DNA of 64,000 nt from UKL13-3 sp943369665 (GTDB lineage Bacteria; Bacteroidota; Bacteroidia; UKL13-3): positions 1 to 64,000 of the forward strand of contig CALRNX020000004.1 in NCBI GenBank assembly GCA_943369665.1, given 5' to 3'. Shown piece after piece: positions 1-8,338 of this stretch (positions within the stretch are counted from its first letter, which is position 1; each line of letters begins with the position of its first letter). The position numbers were made by a program, and so were the translations under genes. Below the pieces are notes generated by a model. The model worked only from the letters and a program-made list of their open reading frames with translations, had not been told where the DNA came from and made no database searches.

Positions 1-3000
1 ACCTTAAACGGATCAACCTCAACCTTGAATGTTGCAGGTAACTGGACAGGTACCGGTAGTAATTTTACGGCCTCAACATCAACGGTGGTGCTCAATGGAG
101 CTGCTCAGAATATTACGGCAAGTACTACCTTTAACAACCTTACCTGCAGTGGAACTGCTGCTAAAACAATGGGAGCGAACATAACCGTTTCGGGATTGTT
201 ATCGCTAAGCAATAAGCTTAATGTGCAGTCCAATACACTTACCATTAATGGCACCGTGAGCATGACTTCAACCAATTCATTGTCATGTAATGCTGCTTCC
301 AATATCATTATTGGGGGAACAGGATCATTGGGTACCTCTTTATTCTTAGATCAAACCACTCCGGGAACCACCAATGCTGTCAATAATTTTACCATGAACA
401 GAGCTGGTAATACAAATTTGGGAGCATCGATGGTGGTCAATGGGACCTTTACGGTTGCTGCCGCGGGATCTACTTCCATCAATGGTCAAACCTTAACCCT
501 CAATGGACCATCATCTATTGCTGGCGTTTTGGCAGGAAGCGCAACCTCTATCCTCAGTGTAAACTATACCTCAGGCAATACAGCACTTAGTTTCAGCCAA
601 ACAACACCGGGAACAACCAATATCTTGAAAAGACTGAATATAAACACATCAGCGGTTCAGGTTTCTTCGTCAAATGCGGTATCCGTATCTGATACCGTAA
701 CATTAACAACAGGTAATCTTGTAGGCACAAACCTAAGCCTTGCTAATGGTGCTACCGTTCAGCGTGCTGAAGGGGCCTTTATAACTGCGGCACCTACATT
801 TGGTACAAGTGTGAATCTTGAGTATAGTGCAGGTACAGGTAATATCACAACCGGACTTGAAAAACCTGGTACCAATATCCTGCAACGCCTTACCCTTAAC
901 AGGGGCGCAGGCAATGAAGTGATCTTGGCTAGCGCTACTACTGTGAACAATACCTTTACAATAAGCTCGGGTTATTGTACTTTGGGCGGACAAACACTCA
1001 CTATTGCAGGTCCATCCTCTCTCATTGACCAGTCATTGCGTTGCAGCTCAACTTCAAGCTTATTGGTAACCTATACCGCTGGTCCTAATACGATTACAAT
1101 AGACCAATCTAACAGTGGTGTCACCAATCTTTTAAAAAGCCTCACAATAGCAAAAGGAGCAAATATTGCTACACTTCAAAACACATTGGTTGTAGTAGAT
1201 ACCCTCAGCTTCGTAACCGGTAAACTCTTTTTGAGTGGCCAGCGACTGTTCGTTTCCGGGCGAATAATTAATTATGTGTCGGGGGCTATCAGAGGAAGTA
1301 ATACTTCTCGGGTATTGTTTCAAGGCACAGGAGGTTCTGATACGTTGAGTATGGATCAAACAACACCGGGATCAACTAATGTATTGCATACATTATCTAT
1401 TAATAGAACAGGGCAGACCATACATTTAGGAACATCTTTACAATCAGATACTACTTTATTAATATCCGACGGAAAACTAAACCTTGGAGGGCAAACATTA
1501 ACGCTCAATGGAACCCTGAGCACACCATCACAAGGTTTGGTGGGACGAAACGGAAATATGATCATCAACTATAATTCGGGTAGCACTACCTTGAACCTGG
1601 ATCAAACAACACCGGGAACCACCAATGCTTTGAATAATTTAACGATTAATGTTGGAAGCAATCAAGTGATATTGGGATCCTCAGCAATCATAAATGGAAC
1701 CTTTAGTGCGCCTGCTGTGGGTAACAAATTAAATATAAACGGGCAAACACTTACTCTGGCGGGTCCATCCAGCATGGCGAGTCAGGTATTGCGAGGCAAC
1801 AATAGTTCTCGTTTGTTGGTAACCTATACAGCTGCCAATTCAACGATTTCAATCGATCAAACAACTCCCAATACTACTAACATGCTTAAGACCCTAAACA
1901 TAGCTAGTGGTGCCAGTGTGGTTTCTTTGTCTAATTCATTGGTATTGCAGGATACTTTGCTCTTTACAAGTGGTAAACTCAGCATAAACGGACAAGGGCT
2001 CTTCGTGACCGGGCGAATTGTGAATAATGTAACCCAAGGACTTAGGGGAAGCGCAACATCTTTATTGTTTTTTCAAGGCCCGGGTTCCGATACGGTAAGC
2101 ATGGATCAAACCACTGCCGGTACAACAAATGCATTGCAGACCTTATCCATTAACAGGGCATCACAGGTTATTACATTGGGAGCTGCAATGGTTGTGCAAA
2201 CCACTGCCACAATAACCAACGGAAAACTAAACCTAAGCGGGCAAACATTAACCCTTAACGGAACTTTAAGTACTCCTTCACAAGGTTTGATTGGACGAGG
2301 CGGAAGTGTGATCGTTAATTATCAGGGAGGAAACACAACCCTTGATTTTGACCAAAGTATAGACCAAACTACGAATATGCTTACCAACCTTAACGTGAAT
2401 GTTGGCGCTGCCAATCGGGTAATACTGAATAACAAGCTGCGCATGTTTGGAGGTACCACTACATTTACATCGGGAAAACTTAATCTAAATGGACAAACCC
2501 TTGAATTGGGTGGTAGTGTGGTTAATACGGTATCTGAAAACATAACAGGAAGTACAACCAGCACATTAACTTTATTCGGTACACTCTCTAGAACCATCAG
2601 TTTCGACCAAACGAATCCGGGAACGTCAAACGCTCTGAATGCGTTGAACCTTACGTTAAACAATGCTTCAGTGGAGGCTATTCTTGATAAACCAATTGTT
2701 GTTAACGGGTTAACATATATGGGCTTGGGCAAATTGAACCTCAATGGACAAACACTTACCATGAACGGTTCTATAACATACACTAGTGGTGTTTTTAAAG
2801 GATCCAATACATCCAATATGGTATTGGGCGGTAGCGCTTCATCTACACTTAACATGGATCAAACCACTTTGGGCACTACCAACAGGTTGGGTAACTTAAC
2901 CTATAACAGAGCCGGTCAAACCATTACCTTGGGTAATGCATTGGAAATAAAAGGCGTTGTAACACCAACTGCCGGAACGCTTGCCACCGGTGGCAACCTT

Positions 3001-4521
3001 AAGCTCGTTTCGGATGCAACTGGCGATGCCAGTATTGCGGCCGGAACAGGTATCTATATTACCGGAAACGTAACCGTGGAAAGATTTATTCCTGCTTCCA
3101 CCCGTGGATGGCGCTTTATGGCTAGCCCGGTTACATCATCAACATTACAAGACTGGCAAGGCGAATTTCATATAACAGGAGCAGGAGGTGCGGCCAATGG
3201 GTTTGATGCCACCTTATCAAACCAATCGGGTGTTTACAGTTATGATGAAACAGCAACAGGAGATTTGAATTCCGGATGGGTAGCACCTGCTTCCATTACC
3301 GAGCCATTAACACCGGGAAAAGGATTCCGTTTGTTTGTAAGAGGCGACAGAACACCAGGTCGATTGGATGGAACCATCACAACCCAAAATGCCATTACGG
3401 TAAATGCCATTAATCCTGTAAACACCGGCAATATTAATCTTGCGCCAACATTTACCTCTACCGGAGTGCTTGCCAACGATGGATGGAATTTACTAGGAAA
3501 TCCTTATCCATCAGCAATAGATTGGAATGCCTTCCATGACGCAGGAAGAACGGGAAGCGGACCTGATTATTCAGGTACAGATTATGCTCACCTGGATGCT
3601 ACCGTTTATGTATTAGATGCGGGAGCCGTTGCATACAGTTCATACAATGCATTTAGTGGCGCTGTTGTTGGAGAACTTACCAACGGAGTGATCCCTTCGG
3701 GAGCCGCATTTTGGGTAAAAGCATCGGAAGCTTCGCCTTCAATGACGATGAAAGAGATCTATAAAACATCAGCACAAGCAGGCATGATGTTTAAAAAAGG
3801 TGACTTGGGTAACCCTCAGTTTAAAATTCAACTCATTGCCAGTGATGTGTCGTATGACGAAACCGTTGTGAGGTATGAAAATGAAGCTACATCCGGATTT
3901 GATGCTTATGATATCGCAAAAATGTATGGGGCTAATGTAAACATTGCAACCAAGGCCAGCGATGGTCGTTTCTTAGCTGCAAACTACAAACCATTTAACG
4001 GTGTTTCGGATACCATTCCATTGAGTGTAGGCATTGCGGAAACAGGCACATATACGATGAAGTTTATCGATCCGGACTTCTTACATCCTACCCTGCCTAT
4101 TTACCTGGCGGATAATTTCCTTAACAAAAAAGTGAATATCCGCACCAATCCAACTTATGTATTTGATGTGGACAAAACCAACTCAAACACCTTTGGAAAC
4201 AACCGCTTCGCAATCGTTGTCGGATCAGAGCCTAAAATTGGTGTTGGGGAAGAAGAAGTAAACAGCGCAAAAAATAAATTAATGCTATATCCGTCTATTA
4301 CATCAGGCGCCATTACAATTGTAGGCGGTTCGGTTGATAGTAAAGCCGATATTTCGATTGTGGATGTAAGTGGTAAAGTGTATGCTGAATACGCTAACGT
4401 TGAATGGGTTAACAATGAACTTAAATTAGATCTGGGTTCTATTAAAGCAGGATTATATTTTGTGCATATTACAGACACAACTCGTAAATCGACAAGCACT
4501 TTAAAATGTATCAAAGAATAA
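1..4521 (+). CDS. Giant repetitive T9SS-secreted surface protein (5' end outside window)
   Basis: The reading frame is open from base 1, so the true start lies upstream and at least 1506 residues are encoded here. About 11 imperfect repeats of roughly 82 residues fill most of it, each carrying a GQTLTLNG-type strand and a DQTTPGTTN-type turn, which suggests a beta-helix or beta-solenoid stalk. The repeats are followed by a non-repetitive region (about 980-1400) with a GWRFMASPV motif common in Bacteroidota secreted proteins. The last 80 or so residues (LMLYPSITSG ... LYFVHI) resemble a T9SS type-A sorting domain, which is removed on export through the outer membrane. The role is probably adhesion or surface display, but no enzymatic domain is visible. 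A hairpin terminator follows the stop. Confidence 0.85.
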   Translation, partial: TLNGSTSTLNVAGNWTGTGSNFTASTSTVVLNGAAQNITASTTFNNLTCSGTAAKTMGANITVSGLLSLSNKLNVQSNTLTINGTVSMTSTNSLSCNAASNIIIGGTGSLGTSLFLDQTTPGTTNAVNNFTMNRAGNTNLGASMVVNGTFTVAAAGSTSINGQTLTLNGPSSIAGVLAGSATSILSVNYTSGNTALSFSQTTPGTTNILKRLNINTSAVQVSSSNAVSVSDTVTLTTGNLVGTNLSLANGATVQRAEGAFITAAPTFGTSVNLEYSAGTGNITTGLEKPGTNILQRLTLNRGAGNEVILASATTVNNTFTISSGYCTLGGQTLTIAGPSSLIDQSLRCSSTSSLLVTYTAGPNTITIDQSNSGVTNLLKSLTIAKGANIATLQNTLVVVDTLSFVTGKLFLSGQRLFVSGRIINYVSGAIRGSNTSRVLFQGTGGSDTLSMDQTTPGSTNVLHTLSINRTGQTIHLGTSLQSDTTLLISDGKLNLGGQTLTLNGTLSTPSQGLVGRNGNMIINYNSGSTTLNLDQTTPGTTNALNNLTINVGSNQVILGSSAIINGTFSAPAVGNKLNINGQTLTLAGPSSMASQVLRGNNSSRLLVTYTAANSTISIDQTTPNTTNMLKTLNIASGASVVSLSNSLVLQDTLLFTSGKLSINGQGLFVTGRIVNNVTQGLRGSATSLLFFQGPGSDTVSMDQTTAGTTNALQTLSINRASQVITLGAAMVVQTTATITNGKLNLSGQTLTLNGTLSTPSQGLIGRGGSVIVNYQGGNTTLDFDQSIDQTTNMLTNLNVNVGAANRVILNNKLRMFGGTTTFTSGKLNLNGQTLELGGSVVNTVSENITGSTTSTLTLFGTLSRTISFDQTNPGTSNALNALNLTLNNASVEAILDKPIVVNGLTYMGLGKLNLNGQTLTMNGSITYTSGVFKGSNTSNMVLGGSASSTLNMDQTTLGTTNRLGNLTYNRAGQTITLGNALEIKGVVTPTAGTLATGGNLKLVSDATGDASIAAGTGIYITGNVTVERFIPASTRGWRFMASPVTSSTLQDWQGEFHITGAGGAANGFDATLSNQSGVYSYDETATGDLNSGWVAPASITEPLTPGKGFRLFVRGDRTPGRLDGTITTQNAITVNAINPVNTGNINLAPTFTSTGVLANDGWNLLGNPYPSAIDWNAFHDAGRTGSGPDYSGTDYAHLDATVYVLDAGAVAYSSYNAFSGAVVGELTNGVIPSGAAFWVKASEASPSMTMKEIYKTSAQAGMMFKKGDLGNPQFKIQLIASDVSYDETVVRYENEATSGFDAYDIAKMYGANVNIATKASDGRFLAANYKPFNGVSDTIPLSVGIAETGTYTMKFIDPDFLHPTLPIYLADNFLNKKVNIRTNPTYVFDVDKTNSNTFGNNRFAIVVGSEPKIGVGEEEVNSAKNKLMLYPSITSGAITIVGGSVDSKADISIVDVSGKVYAEYANVEWVNNELKLDLGSIKAGLYFVHITDTTRKSTSTLKCIKE
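340..2950 (+). repeat. About 11 tandem ~246-bp coding repeats in the surface protein
   Basis: The DQTTPGTTN-like segment recurs at about 82-residue intervals (for example near 349, 595, 1354, 1600, 1855, 2104, 2605 and 2854). Conservation is visible at DNA level, with gatcaaacaacaccgggaac variants, implying expansion by duplication or gene conversion. Repeats 3 and 4 (about 830-1120) are the most diverged. Repeat boundaries were read by eye. Confidence 0.8.
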
Positions 4522-4592
4522 TACATAGAAGTAGCATGTGATGATTCCAATCCGATAATTGTTCATTATAAATTGAACATTCACTTAATAGA

Positions 4593-4624
4593 AAAGGCTG
4601 TCTTGCATTAGACAGCCTTTTTTG
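4593..4624 (+). terminator. Rho-independent terminator after the surface protein
   Basis: A perfect 10-bp stem (AAAGGCTGTC / GACAGCCTTT) with an 8-nt loop is followed by a T-run. It sits 70 bp after the stop of the upstream gene. Confidence 0.85.
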
Positions 4625-4712
4625 TTGACACTATTGTAAAATACTATTCACAGTTCCTCTCAAACGCAATCATTATTTAGCATAAACAATAATGCATCTA
4701 TGAATGATCAAT

Positions 4713-4745
4713 AAAAAAAAGAGGCCGTCTTTGGTAGACAGCCTC
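4713..4745 (-). terminator. Terminator for the minus-strand response regulator
   Basis: The 10-bp stem GAGGCCGTCT / AGACAGCCTC has one wobble pair and, read on the minus strand, is followed by a run of eight T. It lies about 60 bp beyond the stop of the 4807-5472 gene. Its GGCTGTCT core resembles the terminator at 4593-4624. Confidence 0.8.
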
Positions 4746-4806
4746 TTCTTTTTTAACATCATTTCAAACTCTCCTGCTGGATTTTCCAGAAGAATTGTTT
4801 TGTAAT

Positions 4807-5472
4807 CTAATCATGAACACCAACATGCGCGAACTTGTACATTTCAATCAGCTCCACAACATTATTGACAGAAAGCTTGTCAAATATCTGACGTTTGAAA
4901 GTACTGATGGTATTGAGTTTAAGTCCTAACATATTGGCTATTTCTTTTGTACCATGTCCTTCGCAAACCAACCTTACAATCTCATGCTCTCTTGTACTAA
5001 GGCTGTCAAAGGTGGTAGCTGGTATTTCCGATTTTATGCTGGTTGATTGTTCCTGGAATAACAGTTTTTCCAATACCCCTTCACTTAGATACCTGATACC
5101 ACTTGAAACTTTTTGTATTGCAAGTTTTAATTGATCAAAGCCACTTTGTTTGGATATATAACCTTTGGCTCCTAATCTTAATACATGGGTAGCATAAATG
5201 TCCTCCCGATTCATACTCAAAACCAACACTTTCACCTGAGGGTCGAGCCTTAGAATATTCTTAAGTATCAATTCACCGGAAATATCCGGTAAGTTTAAAT
5301 CAAGTACAACCATGTCGTACTTATTATTTTTAATCAGAAGATTTGCTTCTGCCCCATTCAGGGCTTCTTGGATTTCACATCCAATGAACAAATTTTCAAT
5401 AATTGACTTAACGCCAGCTATTACGATAGCGTGATCATCTACAATTAAAATTCTTTTTCTTGGATTGTCCAC
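4807..5472 (-). CDS. NarL/LuxR-family response regulator (copy 1)
   Basis: This 221-residue protein has a receiver domain (about 7-125) with acidic pocket D12/D13, phospho-acceptor D58 in VVLDLNLPD, switch residue S86 and K108. A linker leads to a LuxR-type HTH (about 153-210: LSTREHEIVRLVCEGHGTKE). It should be a DNA-binding regulator phosphorylated by a histidine kinase; no kinase lies beside it, so it is an orphan here. It is strikingly similar to the regulator at 6711-7373, with long identical blocks such as GFDQL and STREHEI, so the two are recent paralogues. The promoter is expected in the long upstream gap, which holds an inverted repeat at 5602-5656. Confidence 0.93.
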   Translation of the reverse strand: MDNPRKRILIVDDHAIVIAGVKSIIENLFIGCEIQEALNGAEANLLIKNNKYDMVVLDLNLPDISGELILKNILRLDPQVKVLVLSMNREDIYATHVLRLGAKGYISKQSGFDQLKLAIQKVSSGIRYLSEGVLEKLLFQEQSTSIKSEIPATTFDSLSTREHEIVRLVCEGHGTKEIANMLGLKLNTISTFKRQIFDKLSVNNVVELIEMYKFAHVGVHD

Positions 5473-5980
5473 AGGAAAATCTTTATGGTGTTAATTAACT
5501 TAGCCTCTCTTTAGAATGAGAAAATACATTCTGTTGAGATGCATGAATACAAATGTCAATTAGCCTGTGGTAGTATTTTTTTACATTTGTTAAATAATAT
5601 ACCCTCTGAGATTAAATCTTCATTAAAAAAATATACCCCTTTTTAATCTCACAGGGAACGTTTTTCGTATTAATTAATTGAAAGACAATGAACAATTCAT
5701 AAAAAGCAGAAATCAACTTTCGATTGTTCAAAAATTACGCATTGTATGAAGTAGCCTTTAAAGTATAATTTCCGCTTGTTCACATAAATTACGGCATTCG
5801 CCCACCCAATTAACAAACTTATTGTACTACTTTTGAAATGAAACTTTAATCATTAAACCTTAATGTCTTTCAACTCTTTTATCAAGAACGACCCATACTT
5901 CACCCTTCTTATTAGGAATGTGTGCTTACTTGTAAATCGTAATTGATTAACAGAAGTAACACCAAACTCTATAATCACTT
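5473..5980. other. 508-bp divergent intergenic region
   Basis: This AT-rich region separates the minus-strand response regulator from the plus-strand Crp-like gene. It contains a near-perfect 15-bp inverted repeat (5602-5616 and 5642-5656) and a TACTTTTG element at 5828-5835 that fits the Bacteroidota -7 consensus, without a clear -33 TTG. No ORF or RNA gene was recognised in it. Confidence 0.6.
5602..5656. promoter_or_regulatory. 15-bp inverted repeat, possible operator or hairpin
   Basis: The arms are CCCTCTGAGATTAAA (5602-5616) and TTTAATCTCACAGGG (5642-5656), matching at 14 of 15 positions around a 25-bp AT-rich spacer. The repeat sits 130-184 bp upstream of the 4807-5472 response-regulator start. 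It has no T-run typical of a terminator, so an operator for a dimeric regulator is plausible but unproven. Confidence 0.45.
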
Positions 5981-6571
5981 ATGAAATCCAGTTTTTTTGA
6001 TTTTTGCAAACAACTCGGGCCGGAAATGTCTGATGACGTTAGAGCTGACGTTGAAAGTAAGCTCATGATAAGATCCTATAAAAAAGGAGAAAACCTTCTC
6101 AGTATAGGGGAACTTTGCACCAAGGCTTTTTTTATCGCAAAAGGATTGCTCAAAAACGGTTATTGGAAAGGCGACCGGGAATATATCGTGCGATTTTGTG
6201 AGGAAAACACCATCTGTACTGATCTTGAAAGCATATATAACCAAGCTCCTTCTAAATCTTTTATCACGGCAATTGAAAACTCTGAGATTGTTTATATTCT
6301 TTATCGCGATTTTGAAGAGTTGATGCGAAAACATCATTCATTGGAAAAGATGGCAAGGATATACCATGAAAAAACACTTGCAAGAACATTTGCCTGGAAT
6401 CAGGAAATACTTGGGTGCGATGCCAAAGAAATATACCTTAAACTAACACAAGAAAAACCCGCACTGGCCAATCGTGTTTCATTAGGTGATCTATCTAGCT
6501 ATTTAGGCATTTCTCAGGTATCGCTCAGTCGTATCAGGGCATCGATTGCTCATTCCAATAAATCCAAATAA
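5981..6571 (+). CDS. Crp/Fnr-family transcriptional regulator
   Basis: This 196-residue protein has an N-terminal cyclic-nucleotide-binding-like beta-roll (about 20-120; RSYKKGENLLSIGELCTKAFFIAKGLL) and a C-terminal helical part ending in a winged HTH (about 163-190; SLGDLSSYLGISQVSLSRIR). The canonical cAMP-binding RxS signature is not evident, so the ligand is unknown, as for many Bacteroidota Crp-like regulators. It lies between two paralogous NarL-type regulators on the opposite strand. A link to them is inference from position only. Confidence 0.88.
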   Translation: MKSSFFDFCKQLGPEMSDDVRADVESKLMIRSYKKGENLLSIGELCTKAFFIAKGLLKNGYWKGDREYIVRFCEENTICTDLESIYNQAPSKSFITAIENSEIVYILYRDFEELMRKHHSLEKMARIYHEKTLARTFAWNQEILGCDAKEIYLKLTQEKPALANRVSLGDLSSYLGISQVSLSRIRASIAHSNKSK

Positions 6572-6710
6572 GGGAAACGTAATTGTAAATGCCTTCAGTT
6601 GTTTGGTCAACAAAATCATCCTCTAATAAGAAAAGTGCCCTCCCTTAAGGTTATTGTTATTTTCTAATACATCGCCTTTTCAAAATGCTTTAACCTTAGC
6701 TGCTCCTTGG

Positions 6711-7373
6711 CTATAATGACTGAGTATTGATGAGCCTGTACATTTCAATTAGTTCAACAACATTATTGGCTGCGAGCTTATCTAATATTTGCCTTTTAAA
6801 CGTACTGATGGTATTGAGTTTTAGCCCAAGCATATTGGCTATTTCTTTTGTGCCATGACCTTCACAAATTAACCTTATTATCTCGTGCTCTCTTGTGCTA
6901 AGGCTATCAAAGGTATTAAGTGGCATTTCCATTCTTATATTATGTGCCTGTTCATGAAACAGCAATTTTTCGATCACGCTTTCGCTTACATACCTCATGT
7001 CATTAGAAACTTTCTGCAATGCAAGCCTCAATTGATCAAAACCACTTTGCTTTGAAACGTAACCTTTTGCACCCAGCCTCAATACATGGGCTGCATAAAT
7101 ATCTTCAAAATTCATGCTCAGCACCAATACTTTTACCTTAGGATCTATCCTAAGCAGGTTTTTTAAAACCAATTCACCTGAAATATCAGGCAGGTTCAGA
7201 TCGAGTATAACCATGTCGTATCGGTTATCCCTAATCAGGCGATTCGCCTCTGCCCCATTGAGGGCTTCATGAATTTCACAGCCAACGAATAAATCTACAA
7301 GAATTGACTTGACACCAGCAATAACGATCGCATGGTCATCAATAATCAGAATTCTTTGCTTTGCCTTTTCCAT
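6711..7373 (-). CDS. NarL/LuxR-family response regulator (copy 2)
   Basis: This is a 220-residue response regulator. The start at 7373 (MEKAKQRILIIDDHAIV) was chosen because it aligns exactly with copy 1 at 4807-5472; a longer in-frame extension to 7586 would overlap the divergent thiamine pyrophosphokinase gene and is not homologous. The receiver keeps D12/D13, D58 (VILDLNLPD), S86 and K108, and the LuxR HTH occupies about 153-210. The DNA-binding helix region is nearly identical to copy 1, so both may bind the same sites while responding to different kinases. The N-terminal half and the extreme C-terminus carry most of the differences. Confidence 0.92.
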   Translation of the reverse strand: MEKAKQRILIIDDHAIVIAGVKSILVDLFVGCEIHEALNGAEANRLIRDNRYDMVILDLNLPDISGELVLKNLLRIDPKVKVLVLSMNFEDIYAAHVLRLGAKGYVSKQSGFDQLRLALQKVSNDMRYVSESVIEKLLFHEQAHNIRMEMPLNTFDSLSTREHEIIRLICEGHGTKEIANMLGLKLNTISTFKRQILDKLAANNVVELIEMYRLINTQSL

Positions 7374-7553
7374 CTGAAACCATTGTTTATACAGACAATA
7401 TTCCGTTAATGTAAACATTAGAAAAACAGAACAATACAACATAACGACCGAACTAGTTCTAATAACCTTGCCAGCCAAACAGCAACAATGCTCTCTATAC
7501 TTTAATTCTACCAAATACCTTAATTCCCTATTTTGCACCTTTAAAAACAATTT

Positions 7554-8222
7554 ATGTCGTCTCACCATATAATACGCGAAGGGCAAGAACCTGCTTTAAT
7601 TATTGCCAACGGACAAGCTTGTTCGAATGAACTTATGGGACAGCTTTTGGAATGGAGTCCATATGTGGTTGTGCTGGATGGAGCGATTAGCCGTATAAAA
7701 GAGTTAGGTATAAAAGTGGATGTATTGCTGGGCGATTTTGATAGTCAGACGGAAGAACTGGACCAGCTAAAAGCGACCATGCCTATTGAGATAGTTCATA
7801 CACCCGATCAAAACAAAACCGACCTGCAAAAAGGTATCGAATTCCTGATCTCCAAAAAATTTGAGGCTGTAAATATTTTGTGGGCAACAGGTCGAAGGGC
7901 TGATCACAATCTTAGTAATATAACAGATATTGTGAGATATAGGTCGCAAATCAATATTGTTGTGCTGGATGATTACTCTCGCATTTACCAATTACCCAAA
8001 AAATTTGAAAAATGGTACTCTAAAGGAACACCTCTTTCACTGATGCCGGTTGGAAATGTTTCAGGACTTACCACAACAGGTTTGATGTATAATCTTCATA
8101 ACGAATCACTACAGCTAGGCTATCGCACCAGCAGTAGCAATGAAGCTGTTGAAGATGGCATTGTTAAAATAACATACTCGGAAGGCGATCTGTTGATGAT
8201 GGAATGTCACGACATTATTTAG
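7554..8222 (+). CDS. thiN: Thiamine pyrophosphokinase
   Basis: This 222-residue enzyme is predicted to transfer pyrophosphate from ATP to thiamine, giving thiamine diphosphate in the cytoplasm. Diagnostic motifs are LLGDFDS (about 61-67), DQNKTDLQKGIEFL (about 84-97) and WATGRRADHNLSNI (about 108-121), which form the nucleotide- and thiamine-binding site. The C-terminal beta-domain (about 150-220) includes the family-typical GLMYNLHNESL and SSSNE segments. The length fits the family. It is transcribed divergently from a response regulator with 180 bp between the starts. No THI-box riboswitch is seen upstream. Confidence 0.92.
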   Translation: MSSHHIIREGQEPALIIANGQACSNELMGQLLEWSPYVVVLDGAISRIKELGIKVDVLLGDFDSQTEELDQLKATMPIEIVHTPDQNKTDLQKGIEFLISKKFEAVNILWATGRRADHNLSNITDIVRYRSQINIVVLDDYSRIYQLPKKFEKWYSKGTPLSLMPVGNVSGLTTTGLMYNLHNESLQLGYRTSSSNEAVEDGIVKITYSEGDLLMMECHDII

Positions 8223-8288
8223 TGATGAGTCGACCAAGTTGATAGAATATCGTTTCGGTTATTTGCTGTCCTTACCTTTCTGAATAAA

Positions 8289-8320
8289 AAAAGCGCCTTG
8301 TATTGCTACAAGACGCTTTT
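8289..8320. terminator. Bidirectional terminator between convergent genes
   Basis: The 12-bp stem AAAAGCGCCTTG / CAAGACGCTTTT has one mismatch and A/T runs on both sides. It serves the thiamine pyrophosphokinase gene and the convergent T9SS protein gene. Confidence 0.8.
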
Positions 8321-8338
8321 GAAAGAATTCAATAATCT

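Noticed and set aside
2322..2855. Long minus-strand ORF inside the repeat protein gene
   Set aside because: It is the antisense shadow of the repetitive Thr/Asn-rich coding sequence; no domain is recognisable.
7374..7553. THI-box (TPP) riboswitch upstream of thiamine pyrophosphokinase
   Set aside because: The conserved TPP aptamer sequence is not present; the 180-bp gap is AT-rich and unstructured. The thiL upstream gap also lacks it.
6711..7586. Longer 291-residue version of the second response regulator
   Set aside because: The extra N-terminal residues overlap the divergent thiamine pyrophosphokinase gene and have no counterpart in the close paralogue.
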